From the NCBI RefSeq assembly GCF_018966525.1, contig NZ_CP076607.1, positions 4,216,001 through 4,280,000 on the forward strand: DNA of 64,000 nucleotides. Direction: 5' to 3'. Made by a program: the position numbers and the translations under genes. Each line of letters begins with the position of its first letter. Position 1 is the first letter of the stretch. Of this stretch, positions 26,031 to 34,535 are shown piece by piece. The stretch is from Paenibacillus sophorae. Lineage in GTDB: Bacteria; Bacillota; Bacilli; Paenibacillales; Paenibacillaceae. The notes beneath the pieces are model-generated. The model was not told the DNA's origin, searched no databases, and saw only the letters and a list, made by a program, of their open reading frames with translations.

Positions 26031-26282
26031 ATGATTATTGTTGTATCCTTAATTATTGCTCTATATTTATTCATCGGAATAAACGTAGCAGCTCAATTCA
26101 AAAAAATGGAGAAAAATAATTTAAAATATAAAGAAACTCATCAAACCGAAAAGTTTGAACAAGCTTTTCAAGTTGTCAAAACGAATAATGGGTTTTTAAA
26201 ACTTATCCATAGCAATAAAATGATTAGCAATTTGATAAATATTCTGTTTTGGCCCATCAACATGAGAATAAAACTAAAATAA
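26031..26282 (+). CDS. Small membrane-anchored protein on the plus strand
   Basis: 83 residues with an N-terminal hydrophobic anchor (IIVVSLIIALYLFIGINVAAQF) and a basic soluble part. Preceded by AAAGGGAG. One of only two genes in the prophage part that oppose the leftward operons, so it must have its own promoter in 25,940-26,030; lysogenic or host-modifying expression is possible but unproven. Confidence 0.6.
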   Translation: MIIVVSLIIALYLFIGINVAAQFKKMEKNNLKYKETHQTEKFEQAFQVVKTNNGFLKLIHSNKMISNLINILFWPINMRIKLK

Positions 26283-26322
26283 TAAAATTTGTGAATCGCT
26301 TTTCTTTTTTTATTATGTATTT

Positions 26323-26814
26323 TTACTTATTATATTGTTCAACCAATTCATTAAACCATTCTTTATCCTTAATTATCAAAGAATAATCAATCAAATTTCT
26401 CAATTCATCATCCTTTAGATTTACTTTATCATCATGGTATATCTGAACTGAGATGTTAACAGCATCCATAAGATTTTCCTTCTCTTTGCCCGAATACTTT
26501 CTAAAATCGCTATCTTTAGCTCTGATATCAATCTTAATATCCGAGTGCTCAGGAAATTCTTTTTTAAGAAAATAAGTCAACCCTTGAAGACTTGCATATC
26601 TATGTGATTCTGTATAATATGCACCAAGCATTGTGTATCTGATAATATTTTTTGTAAAATCTTTTGTGTGATAGTACCACTCATCAGTAGATTTATCGTA
26701 TTTAAACATAATTGGATCGATACTCAGTTTAATATCGGTTGGTGTTTGTTTATCTACCTGAGTAATGCCATCTTTGATGAGATTAAACACTTGTTCTTTG
26801 TTAAGCATAATCAT
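26323..26814 (-). CDS. Phage protein, unknown
   Basis: 163 residues (MIMLNKEQVFNLIKDGITQVDKQTPTDIKLS). The ATG at 26,814 is six bases after GAGGTG. Soluble, mixed fold. No recognised motif. Confidence 0.65.
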   Translation of the reverse strand: MIMLNKEQVFNLIKDGITQVDKQTPTDIKLSIDPIMFKYDKSTDEWYYHTKDFTKNIIRYTMLGAYYTESHRYASLQGLTYFLKKEFPEHSDIKIDIRAKDSDFRKYSGKEKENLMDAVNISVQIYHDDKVNLKDDELRNLIDYSLIIKDKEWFNELVEQYNK

Positions 26815-26864
26815 TATATTCACCTCATTAATTTATTATCGTTGTTTAATATGAAATCAAAGTT

Positions 26865-27119
26865 TTATCTTCTTTTTGTTTGAACGTGAGTATAATACTC
26901 ATCTGTAATACAAAAGCCCATACTAATTGAGTCCAACGTTGCTTTTATGGTTTCTCCACACTCATTACAAAAAAACTTTTTATCGGCTTGATCCGTTAGA
27001 ATTCTTTTATTTTTATCTATAAATCCAATTTGAGTATGTATTTTATTTTTCTTATGAATGGGACAATAAAAGTCTAACTTAGTTTTAATTTTGGGATGTT
27101 CTTCGAGTTCCATCATCAA
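26865..27119 (-). CDS. Zinc-ribbon phage protein (true N-terminus likely further upstream)
   Basis: The called part has two Cys pairs, FYCPIHKKNK and FFCNECGETI, forming a zinc ribbon. The reading frame is open without interruption up to the stop of the metallophosphoesterase gene at 27,258, and the extra 45 codons look coding (WDIDDEIKNVAKAKVRIFG, YIKKVLPQHLEKDIVDTL). A GAGGTG site lies at its 5' end but no ATG, GTG or TTG is in frame there. Either an unusual start or a small indel; see findings. Confidence 0.6.
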   Translation of the reverse strand: MMMELEEHPKIKTKLDFYCPIHKKNKIHTQIGFIDKNKRILTDQADKKFFCNECGETIKATLDSISMGFCITDEYYTHVQTKRR

Positions 27120-27257
27120 CAGCGTATCAACAATATCTTTCTCTAGATGCTGAGGAAGGACTTTCTTTATATATGGAACACCAAAAATCCTAACCTTTGC
27201 TTTGGCAACATTCTTGATTTCATCATCTATATCCCATTTAAGTTGATAATTAAAATT

Positions 27258-27827
27258 TCACACCTCTTCTCTCCCACTGGCTCGTAATTCCAATACCATT
27301 TCCTTTCTGATCTTCAACTCATCTAAAATCATTTCTTCTGGAATCAAACTGCCGAATCCAACTTTTTCTCTTATAAAATCACTATCTACTCCAACATTGA
27401 TTTGATTCACCAATCTAGATGGTCGTTCGTGAATATGTCCATGAATTGAGTAGGCATTTGGTGTAAGTCCAATCTCAATCGGATAATGAAATAGAAAAAG
27501 ATGCTGCTTATCAATTTTCTTCACAATCATATTCTCAACCGATTCAAAATAATGAGATAGCCTTTTAACAACCTTTTGGTCATCATGATTGCCTAGAACC
27601 AGATGGATGCACCCATTTAATCTGGAAATAATGTCTTCCCACTTAGTAGTCCCACCGAAAACAAAATCTCCAAGGTGATACACAATATCGTTTCTTTGTA
27701 CTTTATCATTCCAGTTGAAAATGAATTGCTCATTCATATCTTCAATTGATTCAAACGGACGTTGTGCTAAGTGTAAGATGTTTTTATGATGGAAATGAGA
27801 ATCACTTGTTAACCAAACTTGCGGCAT
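27258..27827 (-). CDS. Calcineurin-like metallophosphoesterase
   Basis: 189 residues with the full metal-binding set: TSDSHFHHKNI (DxH), LGDFVFGG (GDxxxGG), LVLGNHDDQ (GNHD), LFHYPIEI (H) and HGHIHERPS (GHxH). Likely a phosphodiesterase or phosphatase; the short family to which this belongs occurs in many phages without a known substrate. Immediately follows the HicB-like gene. Confidence 0.85.
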   Translation of the reverse strand: MPQVWLTSDSHFHHKNILHLAQRPFESIEDMNEQFIFNWNDKVQRNDIVYHLGDFVFGGTTKWEDIISRLNGCIHLVLGNHDDQKVVKRLSHYFESVENMIVKKIDKQHLFLFHYPIEIGLTPNAYSIHGHIHERPSRLVNQINVGVDSDFIREKVGFGSLIPEEMILDELKIRKEMVLELRASGREEV

Positions 27828-28217
27828 TTAGTCCTCCTCTAATTTTTCACGAATTGCATTTTGAAGCACCTGAGAAAAATTAATTCCTCTTCTCTCGGCC
27901 ACTTCATTTAAGTCCTCTGGAATAGTCAAAGTTTTCTTAACATATTTAATTTTTGTAGATATCGTACATGACGCAATTGTAGTAAATTGTTTCATTGCTA
28001 ATTTTATTTGCTCTATTGGTGTTGGTCCAGGAATAAGTTCTCCATCCTCTAAACGACTCTGGACGGTTAATTTAAGCACTTCATTTGCTCGTCTAAATGC
28101 TTCCTCTAACGTGTCAGCCTGAGTTAGTGCTTCCTCTAAATCGGGAAAGGATATCTGTATGTGATCGTTATTAAAGTCGAGTACTGCTACATATGTATAA
28201 TTTTTTTCAATATTCAT
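27828..28217 (-). CDS. hicB: HicB-family antitoxin-like protein (no HicA partner nearby)
   Basis: 129 residues. N-terminal partly degraded RNase H-like HicB domain (YTYVAVLDFNNDHIQISFPDLEEALTQADTLEEAFRRANEVLKL) and a C-terminal ribbon-helix-helix (KKTLTIPEDLNEVAERRGINFSQVLQNAIREKL). HicB normally pairs with the small mRNase HicA; no HicA-like frame was found on either side, so it may act as a stand-alone regulator. First gene after a clear promoter/operator. Confidence 0.8.
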   Translation of the reverse strand: MNIEKNYTYVAVLDFNNDHIQISFPDLEEALTQADTLEEAFRRANEVLKLTVQSRLEDGELIPGPTPIEQIKLAMKQFTTIASCTISTKIKYVKKTLTIPEDLNEVAERRGINFSQVLQNAIREKLEED

Positions 28218-28218
28218 G

Positions 28219-28277
28219 ATAATTACCTCCCTTAATGTTATCGAGGTAATTATAACACGTATTTAGTACGTATTCAA
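28219..28277 (-). promoter_or_regulatory. Promoter with dyad operator upstream of hicB
   Basis: -35 TTGAAT (28,272-28,277) and -10 TATAAT (28,249-28,254) with a 17-base spacer. A perfect 11-bp inverted repeat (ATAATTACCTC at 28,219-28,229 and GAGGTAATTAT at 28,243-28,253) covers the -10 on one side and the ribosome site on the other. The spacer also has two direct copies of AATACGT(A/G). Fits self-repression by the HicB ribbon-helix-helix domain. Confidence 0.7.
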
Positions 28278-28306
28278 GTGAGAATAAACTCAATGAAATT
28301 CAGTTT

Positions 28307-28516
28307 TTATTTAAATTTATTTTTTAGTGTGATTATTATATCTTTCACTTCTCGGCGACAGGTATAATTTATTAGAAGTACATTAAGCAAAATCGAGACG
28401 ATAGCAGACCACAAGAACTTTGGTTCGTTTGGATTAAAAATGAAAATAATTAAATTTATTATTCCACTAAATAAAAATGATAAGCATATTACCGCAGAAA
28501 AATGATTTAAGTTCAA
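28307..28516 (-). CDS. Small two-segment membrane protein
   Basis: 69 residues from TTG at 28,516, seven bases after GGAGG. Two hydrophobic segments (FSAVICLSFLFSGIINLIIFIF and FLWSAIVSILLNVLLINY) and a basic tail. Unknown function. Confidence 0.55.
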   Translation of the reverse strand: MNLNHFSAVICLSFLFSGIINLIIFIFNPNEPKFLWSAIVSILLNVLLINYTCRREVKDIIITLKNKFK

Positions 28517-28557
28517 TGAATTCCCTCCAGAGTAATTTTTAATATCCATGATGAAAG

Positions 28558-28776
28558 TCACATTTCACGAGATTTGATTATTCCCTTTAATTCACTAAGC
28601 AGATTTTTGTATTCTTCCTCTGATGCTTTCTGAAGATTATATCTTCCTTCCAAGCAAAAATTATACTTATCCTCGTAGACGAAAAATGGAGACTTGGCAA
28701 AGAGTGTCAACAGAATATCAATTTCTAAATCAGTTAGTTCTATAAGATGGACTTTTTTTGCCCCACTAATTTTCAC
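28558..28776 (-). CDS. Phage protein, unknown
   Basis: About 72 residues from GTG at 28,776, eight bases after AAAGGAG (MKISGAKKVHLIELTDLEIDILLTLF). The leading part resembles a small helical regulator but no family is recognised. Overlaps nothing; next gene follows in the same direction. Confidence 0.55.
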   Translation of the reverse strand: MKISGAKKVHLIELTDLEIDILLTLFAKSPFFVYEDKYNFCLEGRYNLQKASEEEYKNLLSELKGIIKSREM

Positions 28777-28827
28777 AACATCTACTCCTTTCTTCATTCC
28801 CCATAAAAGCAGCCTTTTATATTGAAA

Positions 28828-29343
28828 TTAAATCTTCAATTCTCCATTAACATATTTACCCTTTTCGATTTTAAAATCGAATCCAAGAGACTTAATCTGC
28901 TCTATTGCTGCATCGTCAATAACCCCTCTTACAACTTTTCCGAATTCTATTTTTATAGGACAGATATAGCACATATGTCTCCATCCTTCATCTACTATCT
29001 TTCCCTTTCTTCTTAGTGCCTCTATTTCGAGCAAAGTTTTGTATTCGTAATCATTCAAATTGTTTTCAACCCTACAGCCGTATAAAATTGACTCTCCATT
29101 AACCTCTATATATGTATTATTCTCAAGTAAGTAATACTCACCAATTTTATTGACTTCATTATATAAGCCCTTAAGTTCTTTTCTAAATTTATAAGCATCT
29201 CTATTGGCGTAGTGAAAAGTGTGTAACTGACCATCTTTCATTGCGATGGTAAAATAGGTGTGATCACCTTGATCGCCAAACCTTCCTCCTACTCCTCTTA
29301 CTGAAGCTATCTCTGCAATCTTAACCATATTCCAATATTCCAT
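28828..29343 (-). CDS. Phage protein, unknown
   Basis: 171 residues from the ATG at 29,343 (MEYWNMVKIAEIASVRGVGGRFGDQGDH), eight bases after AAAGGTG. Soluble, mixed alpha/beta. Contains CYICPIKIEFGKVVRG. No recognised family. Confidence 0.6.
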   Translation of the reverse strand: MEYWNMVKIAEIASVRGVGGRFGDQGDHTYFTIAMKDGQLHTFHYANRDAYKFRKELKGLYNEVNKIGEYYLLENNTYIEVNGESILYGCRVENNLNDYEYKTLLEIEALRRKGKIVDEGWRHMCYICPIKIEFGKVVRGVIDDAAIEQIKSLGFDFKIEKGKYVNGELKI

Positions 29344-29391
29344 GTTATTCACACCTTTTCATTTGTTTATAAAATGCATCGTTTATCACCT

Positions 29392-29706
29392 TTATTTCTC
29401 TCTTATTGTTATAATTCTTCCTTCTTGTCTAATTACGGTGTATTTTGTTGCATCTATTACATAGTTGGGATCTTTGAGAATAATTTTATATTCTTTTGTG
29501 TAACTATTATCTTCATATACTGTGAAACGAATTGCGGTTGAGCAAATCACTAACAATAAAAAACACAGAATTGAAACTGAGCCCTTCTTATTAACTAACG
29601 AACCAATAAGAAACACTAAACACACAATAAAACCGATAATTGCTACTGATCCAATAAATGCTATAGGGCCATTCTTTACAACAGTATCTGTAAAAAGTAT
29701 TTCCAT
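29392..29706 (-). CDS. Two-segment membrane protein
   Basis: 104 residues. Hydrophobic segments at about 14-36 (PIAFIGSVAIIGFIVCLVFLIG) and 43-60 (SVSILCFLLLVICSTAI), then an extracytoplasmic-looking beta-rich tail. AAAGGTGG ribosome site. Unknown function. Confidence 0.6.
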   Translation of the reverse strand: MEILFTDTVVKNGPIAFIGSVAIIGFIVCLVFLIGSLVNKKGSVSILCFLLLVICSTAIRFTVYEDNSYTKEYKIILKDPNYVIDATKYTVIRQEGRIITIREK

Positions 29707-29728
29707 TTTAATCCACCTTTCAAATTAC

Positions 29729-29899
29729 TCATTGATAATATTTATTTTTTCTTAATTCTTCAACACTGCGAATCGTTGCCAAACAACCAGCCGAAGCAAA
29801 GCAAGCCCATGCTATTGTTCGTGGTGATTGATTAAATACCGATATAACAAAGAAAATTAAACACCATAAGAAGATTGCCATTGAGAAAATTACTTTCAT
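29729..29899 (-). CDS. Small membrane protein
   Basis: 56 residues (MKVIFSMAIFLWCLIFFVIS, then IAWACFASAGCLATI). Two hydrophobic segments with a short loop. The AAAGGA site is about 15 bases upstream, longer than usual. Called from open frame, composition and packing. Confidence 0.5.
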   Translation of the reverse strand: MKVIFSMAIFLWCLIFFVISVFNQSPRTIAWACFASAGCLATIRSVEELRKNKYYQ

Positions 29900-29946
29900 C
29901 TATGTATGTAGTATCCTTTCATCATGATATGTTAGTTCTATCAAAT

Positions 29947-30585
29947 TTAACACACTGCAATCGCCAATTTCGGAATATAACGCTTATGTATTTGATGTGC
30001 TCCTTGTCTTGAAATTCCCATTTCTTTGCCGATCTCAGCAAATCCTTTTCCTTCAAGTAGGTGCTTGACCGCTACAGTTTTCTCGTTTCCGTCTAGTGAC
30101 GAATTAATTGTTCTGTTCAAATAATCATTGAACATATTATCTTCAATTGCTTTATATGTATGTTCACAATTTTCATCACGCAAAACATCTTTAATTTGCA
30201 CTTCTTTTTGTGATTTTCCTTTTTTATAATATCTTTCTTCAATGCTTACAGATGAGTATTTGCTCCGACACTTTCTGCTGTGGTAAATAGCATTGATACA
30301 AAATTCGTGCCAGATTACATCACCAGCATAACTCGTAAATTTAACGCCTCTATTAATATCATATGTATCGAAAGCATTTGTTAATCCGATCATAGCCATT
30401 CCAACTAAATCGTCAGATTCTTCTATCGAGCCTTTTTTCAACCATTTGGCAACCATACTTAGAGCAAACGGAATATTGTTATTGATAATCGTGTCTCTTA
30501 GTTTTTTGTCTTTGATTATTTGATATACTTTAATATTTTCTTCGTTGTTGAAGTTCTTTTCGACTTCAACATTTCTTAGACTCAT
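29947..30585 (-). CDS. Phage-encoded sigma-70-family factor
   Basis: 212 residues. Region 2 is evident in DLVGMAMIGLTNAFDTYDINRGVKFTSYAGDVIWHEF (residues about 58-95), the core-binding and -10 recognition segment. Region 4 helix-turn-helix is EGKGFAEIGKEMGISRQGAHQIHKRYIPKL at the C-terminus. Closest in style to SigF/SigK-like or phage late factors. It likely redirects host RNA polymerase to a phage gene class. Good AAGGAG site. Confidence 0.85.
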   Translation of the reverse strand: MSLRNVEVEKNFNNEENIKVYQIIKDKKLRDTIINNNIPFALSMVAKWLKKGSIEESDDLVGMAMIGLTNAFDTYDINRGVKFTSYAGDVIWHEFCINAIYHSRKCRSKYSSVSIEERYYKKGKSQKEVQIKDVLRDENCEHTYKAIEDNMFNDYLNRTINSSLDGNEKTVAVKHLLEGKGFAEIGKEMGISRQGAHQIHKRYIPKLAIAVC

Positions 30586-30621
30586 ATTATTTTCTCCTTA
30601 TAAAAGATAGAATTTATCATA

Positions 30622-32457
30622 CTATGCAACCGCCAATGTATTAATAATTCGTTCATATAGGTCATCTGGCTTATTATTAATCTCATCATAATTCATCAAA
30701 TTTAATTCACGAACAATTTCCTTGAGGTTAAATAGGATAAATTTGTAATCCTCCAAATCCAAATTATCATTCAAGTCATTTCTTAGTTTTGTTTTATCTA
30801 TGGATGTTCTGTCAATATATATTTTATTATTTTTACGATCATGAATGGCAATAAATTTATCTTCGATTGATTCAATGGTGTGTCCCAAAACCTCCACAGA
30901 AGTCTCTTTAAGAACCATTAGATCTCCAATAGCGAATACATTTCTATTAAACCCGACCATACGACTAACCATATCAAGCAACATCATTGCTCTGCGCTCT
31001 ACGTTCTGCAATTCTGTATTAGATAAAGAAGCTTTAATTTTTGTCTTTTCGGTTAGTTGAGAAATATGAACAATGTTTTGCTCCTTGCCCAACAATTCAA
31101 GAACACTGCTTTCAAATTTATTGCGAGAGACAATTATCTTTAATTTATAGTGTTCAGCGATCTTGAACTTTGCCTCTTGTTCAATTACTTGATCAAAACC
31201 TAACCAAAATACTGGTTCAGATTCAAAATCAAGATGTTTACCTTTTCTTTCTTCTAACTTCTCTTCATTTATTTCGGGTTCACTGTATCCTCCAGAACTT
31301 CCCTCGTCACCCCTCCATGATTGAATCCCTTCTGCTTTCGGAGCCTTATTCATAACATCGTGTTCTATTTGAACTTCGTCATAATGTGACTCTGATTGTT
31401 TGGCGGCTTCGGATTTTAAGAATACTTCATACTGATTAATCGTTTTCATCTCTGAATTATCACGTTTAGCCAACGCGATTCCGCTTAAATATTTAGAATC
31501 TTTTTCATCTTCAGTATTGAAAATAAGGAATGTCATTTCGTTTTTTAATTTATTTTTGTCTGCATAGTATGAAATTGAGTCAATATGATTATCTATGTAT
31601 TTTTGCTCTCCATTTAGAAAGCTGCTATTGGCTAGTTCTTGAATGTGTGTTTTAACCTTGCTTAGAAAATCAAGATACTTACTGTCTCTAATAATGTCTT
31701 TTCGATCTGGAGAAGTTAAATTAAGTGTTTTGTCTGTTATGTGCAAATCTCCTTTGATGTAATACAGGTTGTCCAGTTTAGTGACAAATCTCCCTTTATA
31801 AAAAACGTTTAAATCTTGACAAAACCCACCACTTAGAGCAATCCATCCCTTAATAAATTCATCGTTGATTTTACTAAGAAACACACTACCATCACCCTCA
31901 GTTAAGTCTTTCTTTTCTTGCATAACATTATCACAATAAATATCAAGTTCATGTATGTATTTTCCAAGCATTTCAACACGCTCACGGATGCTAGTTGATG
32001 TTACTTGATTAAAATCAAAATTATTCAAAATGAGTTTAAATCCATCGTATGAATTTGCAATCTCGTTTACTTCGATCTGAGTCTTATTGTTTTGAATCAT
32101 ATCTGAAACGTTAAAGATGATGTGTTTATTTCCTGTATAAACTTCAATATAATCACTAACTGTAATATTGCTGAAGAACCCCATACCAAACGGCGATTCT
32201 GATTTCTGAATATCTTCATCCCATTCTGATTCAGCAATGGAGAATAATGCTTGTGGATTTTGGAGCGTCTTACCGTTATTCTCAATTGTCACCTTCTTAT
32301 TGCAGTAATCTATATTCACTTTTACTTCGGTAGCTTTGGCTCGTTGTGCATTTTGGATATCTTCATCTAGAAATGATAGTTTGTCTTTGAATGTACTTTG
32401 GCGCAAAAGTTTTAATTGATTGATTACATTTACTTTAACTTCTACTGGATTAGTCAT
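30622..32457 (-). CDS. GHKL (Hsp90/MutL/gyrB-type) ATPase-like protein
   Basis: 611 residues. N-terminal Bergerat-fold pattern: N-box-like helix DEDIQNAQRAKA (31-42), G1-like IENNGK (58-63, with N where D is usual), and G2 loop PFGMGFFSN (89-97). The middle is predicted mixed fold; an acidic, serine/glycine-rich linker lies near 370-400 before a distinct C-terminal domain. Function unknown; such proteins can be chaperone-like, repair-related or defence-related. ATG overlaps the preceding gene's stop, implying coupling. Confidence 0.7.
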   Translation of the reverse strand: MTNPVEVKVNVINQLKLLRQSTFKDKLSFLDEDIQNAQRAKATEVKVNIDYCNKKVTIENNGKTLQNPQALFSIAESEWDEDIQKSESPFGMGFFSNITVSDYIEVYTGNKHIIFNVSDMIQNNKTQIEVNEIANSYDGFKLILNNFDFNQVTSTSIRERVEMLGKYIHELDIYCDNVMQEKKDLTEGDGSVFLSKINDEFIKGWIALSGGFCQDLNVFYKGRFVTKLDNLYYIKGDLHITDKTLNLTSPDRKDIIRDSKYLDFLSKVKTHIQELANSSFLNGEQKYIDNHIDSISYYADKNKLKNEMTFLIFNTEDEKDSKYLSGIALAKRDNSEMKTINQYEVFLKSEAAKQSESHYDEVQIEHDVMNKAPKAEGIQSWRGDEGSSGGYSEPEINEEKLEERKGKHLDFESEPVFWLGFDQVIEQEAKFKIAEHYKLKIIVSRNKFESSVLELLGKEQNIVHISQLTEKTKIKASLSNTELQNVERRAMMLLDMVSRMVGFNRNVFAIGDLMVLKETSVEVLGHTIESIEDKFIAIHDRKNNKIYIDRTSIDKTKLRNDLNDNLDLEDYKFILFNLKEIVRELNLMNYDEINNKPDDLYERIINTLAVA

Positions 32458-33000
32458 TTATTTAACACCTCTCTTAAGTGCAAACAGAATAGCATTTTCA
32501 ACAGTATATTCGTATTTCTCATTCTTATATAATTGAGCGACATCTGGATCATTATTTACCACACACAACCATTCATTTAGCATTCTATTGTCGGATGCTA
32601 GATTTTTAATCATGGTCTCATTCTTACTAATCTTATCTTCAATATAATCAATTACTGAATCAGTATTCTTTTTTGCGTTCTTGTTTACTAAGTATCTTTC
32701 ATGTCGTCCGCCGACTGGAATATATAAAGCATCTTTGGAATCATAAAGATAATACTCATTTGCAGATACTTCCACAGCTTCATCAATCATCATAATAAAC
32801 TCAAGATCATTAAGAATCCTATCAGCATAATAAACCGTTGCGTTCTGCAAAAACCTTTTCGAAAATTTACTGTCCCAATAAGTATCAATTGCCCATACGT
32901 TTCCCAAAATATCCTTCATGGTATAGACAATGCCGTGTTTACAATGTCCAATACCATTATGATACCGATATAATGCATTTTCTTTGAATATTCCTGTCAT
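32458..33000 (-). CDS. Phage protein coupled to the GHKL ATPase
   Basis: 180 residues (MTGIFKENALYRYHNGIGHCKHG). Soluble, aromatic-rich, no recognised domain. Its stop abuts the start of the GHKL gene and its start overlaps the preceding gene, so the three are probably produced together and may act together. Confidence 0.65.
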   Translation of the reverse strand: MTGIFKENALYRYHNGIGHCKHGIVYTMKDILGNVWAIDTYWDSKFSKRFLQNATVYYADRILNDLEFIMMIDEAVEVSANEYYLYDSKDALYIPVGGRHERYLVNKNAKKNTDSVIDYIEDKISKNETMIKNLASDNRMLNEWLCVVNNDPDVAQLYKNEKYEYTVENAILFALKRGVK

Positions 33001-33257
33001 ACATTTCCTCCCTGTTTGGATTTCAAACGACTCTCAATAATTCTGACGTTTTCTTCTTCTTTAAGTCGCATCCATTCAGTATAATCTGGATTCTCATCAA
33101 TACTTCCTCCATCTGGACCAACAAGAAAAGTAATACCAGGAAATTTAACTTTTTGTAGTTTGCTGTTTGGAATCGGTTCTTTTGTAATACGATCTATGTA
33201 TTTGTATGGTGATCTACTTCTTAATTTTCCATCTTTGGTGTACAGTGCTGAATTCAT
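32997..33257 (-). CDS. Phage protein, unknown
   Basis: 86 residues (MNSALYTKDGKLRSRSPYKYIDRI). Basic N-terminus, then FPGITFLVGPDGGSIDENPDYTEWMRLKEEENV. No known family. Overlaps the next gene by four bases; GGGAG site follows an ATACATA motif. Confidence 0.6.
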   Translation of the reverse strand: MNSALYTKDGKLRSRSPYKYIDRITKEPIPNSKLQKVKFPGITFLVGPDGGSIDENPDYTEWMRLKEEENVRIIESRLKSKQGGNV

Positions 33258-33300
33258 TTCGTTTTATTCTCCCTATATGTATTTTAATAAAACAGATATT

Positions 33301-33642
33301 TTATTGATTTAAAATTTGCCAACGACCATCAATTTCTTTTTGTGAAAAATCTCGATCACTGTGTTGTATATCCATAGGGAACTCGTTGAACTCTGATAAG
33401 ATGGCCCATCCCTCCTCCTTGGCTACTTTGTATGCAGTCCAGAAATCAACATAAGGTAAGTCAATCTCCCAATTGTCTTCTAGTAAATAATTCATGTTGC
33501 AATCTAGAATTGTATCATTTGATTCATTTTCGCCTTGATAAATATAAAGTCCCCAATACTTCTTAATAATTCTTTCTTTAAGGTTGTAAGAATATGCTGT
33601 CTGCCCGTCAGTCATGGTTTTTACCAATTCCACAATGTTCAC
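33301..33642 (-). CDS. Phage protein, unknown
   Basis: 113 residues from GTG (NIVELVKTMTDGQTAYSYNLKERIIKKYWGLYI). Acidic and tryptophan-rich near the C-terminus. GAGAGG site nine bases upstream. No motif recognised. Confidence 0.6.
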   Translation of the reverse strand: MNIVELVKTMTDGQTAYSYNLKERIIKKYWGLYIYQGENESNDTILDCNMNYLLEDNWEIDLPYVDFWTAYKVAKEEGWAILSEFNEFPMDIQHSDRDFSQKEIDGRWQILNQ

Positions 33643-33701
33643 TTTAAATTTTCCTCTCTGATTTTTATTAGTAAATTAGGTCTTTTTGCGTTATCCAATA
33701 A

Positions 33702-33914
33702 TTAATAATCATACTTACCACAATAATCATATTCATCCTTGTCCATCTCTTCGGTCAATTTACGGTTTTCTTCAACGAACCCCTCGTATATTTCCTTGCT
33801 CAAGCCCCTATTTTGGGTTGTAATAGCACATGGACAAGCCCTTTCCCAACATACATGATAGTATCCACAACCATAACTGGATTCAATTTTGTTAAATTCA
33901 TCTTGACTAATCAT
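33702..33914 (-). CDS. Small cysteine-containing phage protein
   Basis: 70 residues with CGYYHVCWERACPC, a four-cysteine cluster that may bind zinc, then an acidic tyrosine-rich tail. GGAGTGGG site. Unknown function. Confidence 0.6.
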   Translation of the reverse strand: MISQDEFNKIESSYGCGYYHVCWERACPCAITTQNRGLSKEIYEGFVEENRKLTEEMDKDEYDYCGKYDY

Positions 33915-33962
33915 TTGTTCCCACTCCTATTCTTCAATTTTTTGATAAAGCTTGTCTTTCAT

Positions 33963-34184
33963 TTAGATTTCAACACAATAGTCTTCACCAATGTAAACAA
34001 TGTCATTTAAAACATGCCATTTAATAGTGTGAGGATTTAATACGTTTCCATAGTTCTTATATAGATAATCAAAGATTAAAGTTTCATTATCGGGATCATT
34101 TGGACGATTGATAGTTTCTTCGATTTCAAACAATAAACCGATTTCGGTTTCATCGAATAATTCAAAAGTAACTACATATTTCAT
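33963..34184 (-). CDS. Phage protein, unknown
   Basis: 73 residues, strongly acidic (MKYVVTFELFDETEIGLLFEIEETINRP). GGAGG site. Small beta/alpha protein with no known relatives by eye. Confidence 0.6.
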   Translation of the reverse strand: MKYVVTFELFDETEIGLLFEIEETINRPNDPDNETLIFDYLYKNYGNVLNPHTIKWHVLNDIVYIGEDYCVEI

Positions 34185-34186
34185 CT

Positions 34187-34489
34187 TTAATCCTCCTTCC
34201 CATCATCTTTCAAATATCCCTGCAAGTATTCAATATCCTTCAAAATATTCTTACCTTGTGTGTCCATGATTTGTTGAGCGAGTTCGAATGTGATCAATTT
34301 TTGATGTGCCATTTCAGATGCATTATTCATGAGTTGTGCATAATCATAAATGTTTTTAGCAAATCCAGTTAGATATCTTATTTGAAGCTTAGAAGGTTGA
34401 AGCATTTCATCTACTTTTCGCTGCTGTGTAAAAGAGTCGTTAATTGCTTTACTCCAATCAGAAACAGTGTCTTTATTTTTCTTACTCAA
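34187..34489 (-). CDS. Phage protein, unknown
   Basis: About 100 residues from TTG at 34,489 (SKKNKDTVSDWSKAINDSFTQQRKVDEML), eight bases after GGAG. The frame is open further upstream but that extension looks non-coding. Predominantly helical; contains TGFAKNIYDYAQLMNNASEMAHQKLI. Confidence 0.6.
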   Translation of the reverse strand: MSKKNKDTVSDWSKAINDSFTQQRKVDEMLQPSKLQIRYLTGFAKNIYDYAQLMNNASEMAHQKLITFELAQQIMDTQGKNILKDIEYLQGYLKDDGKED

Positions 34490-34535
34490 TATTTTCTCTC
34501 CTGTTCTTAATGAAATTGAATTTTTATGTGATTTA

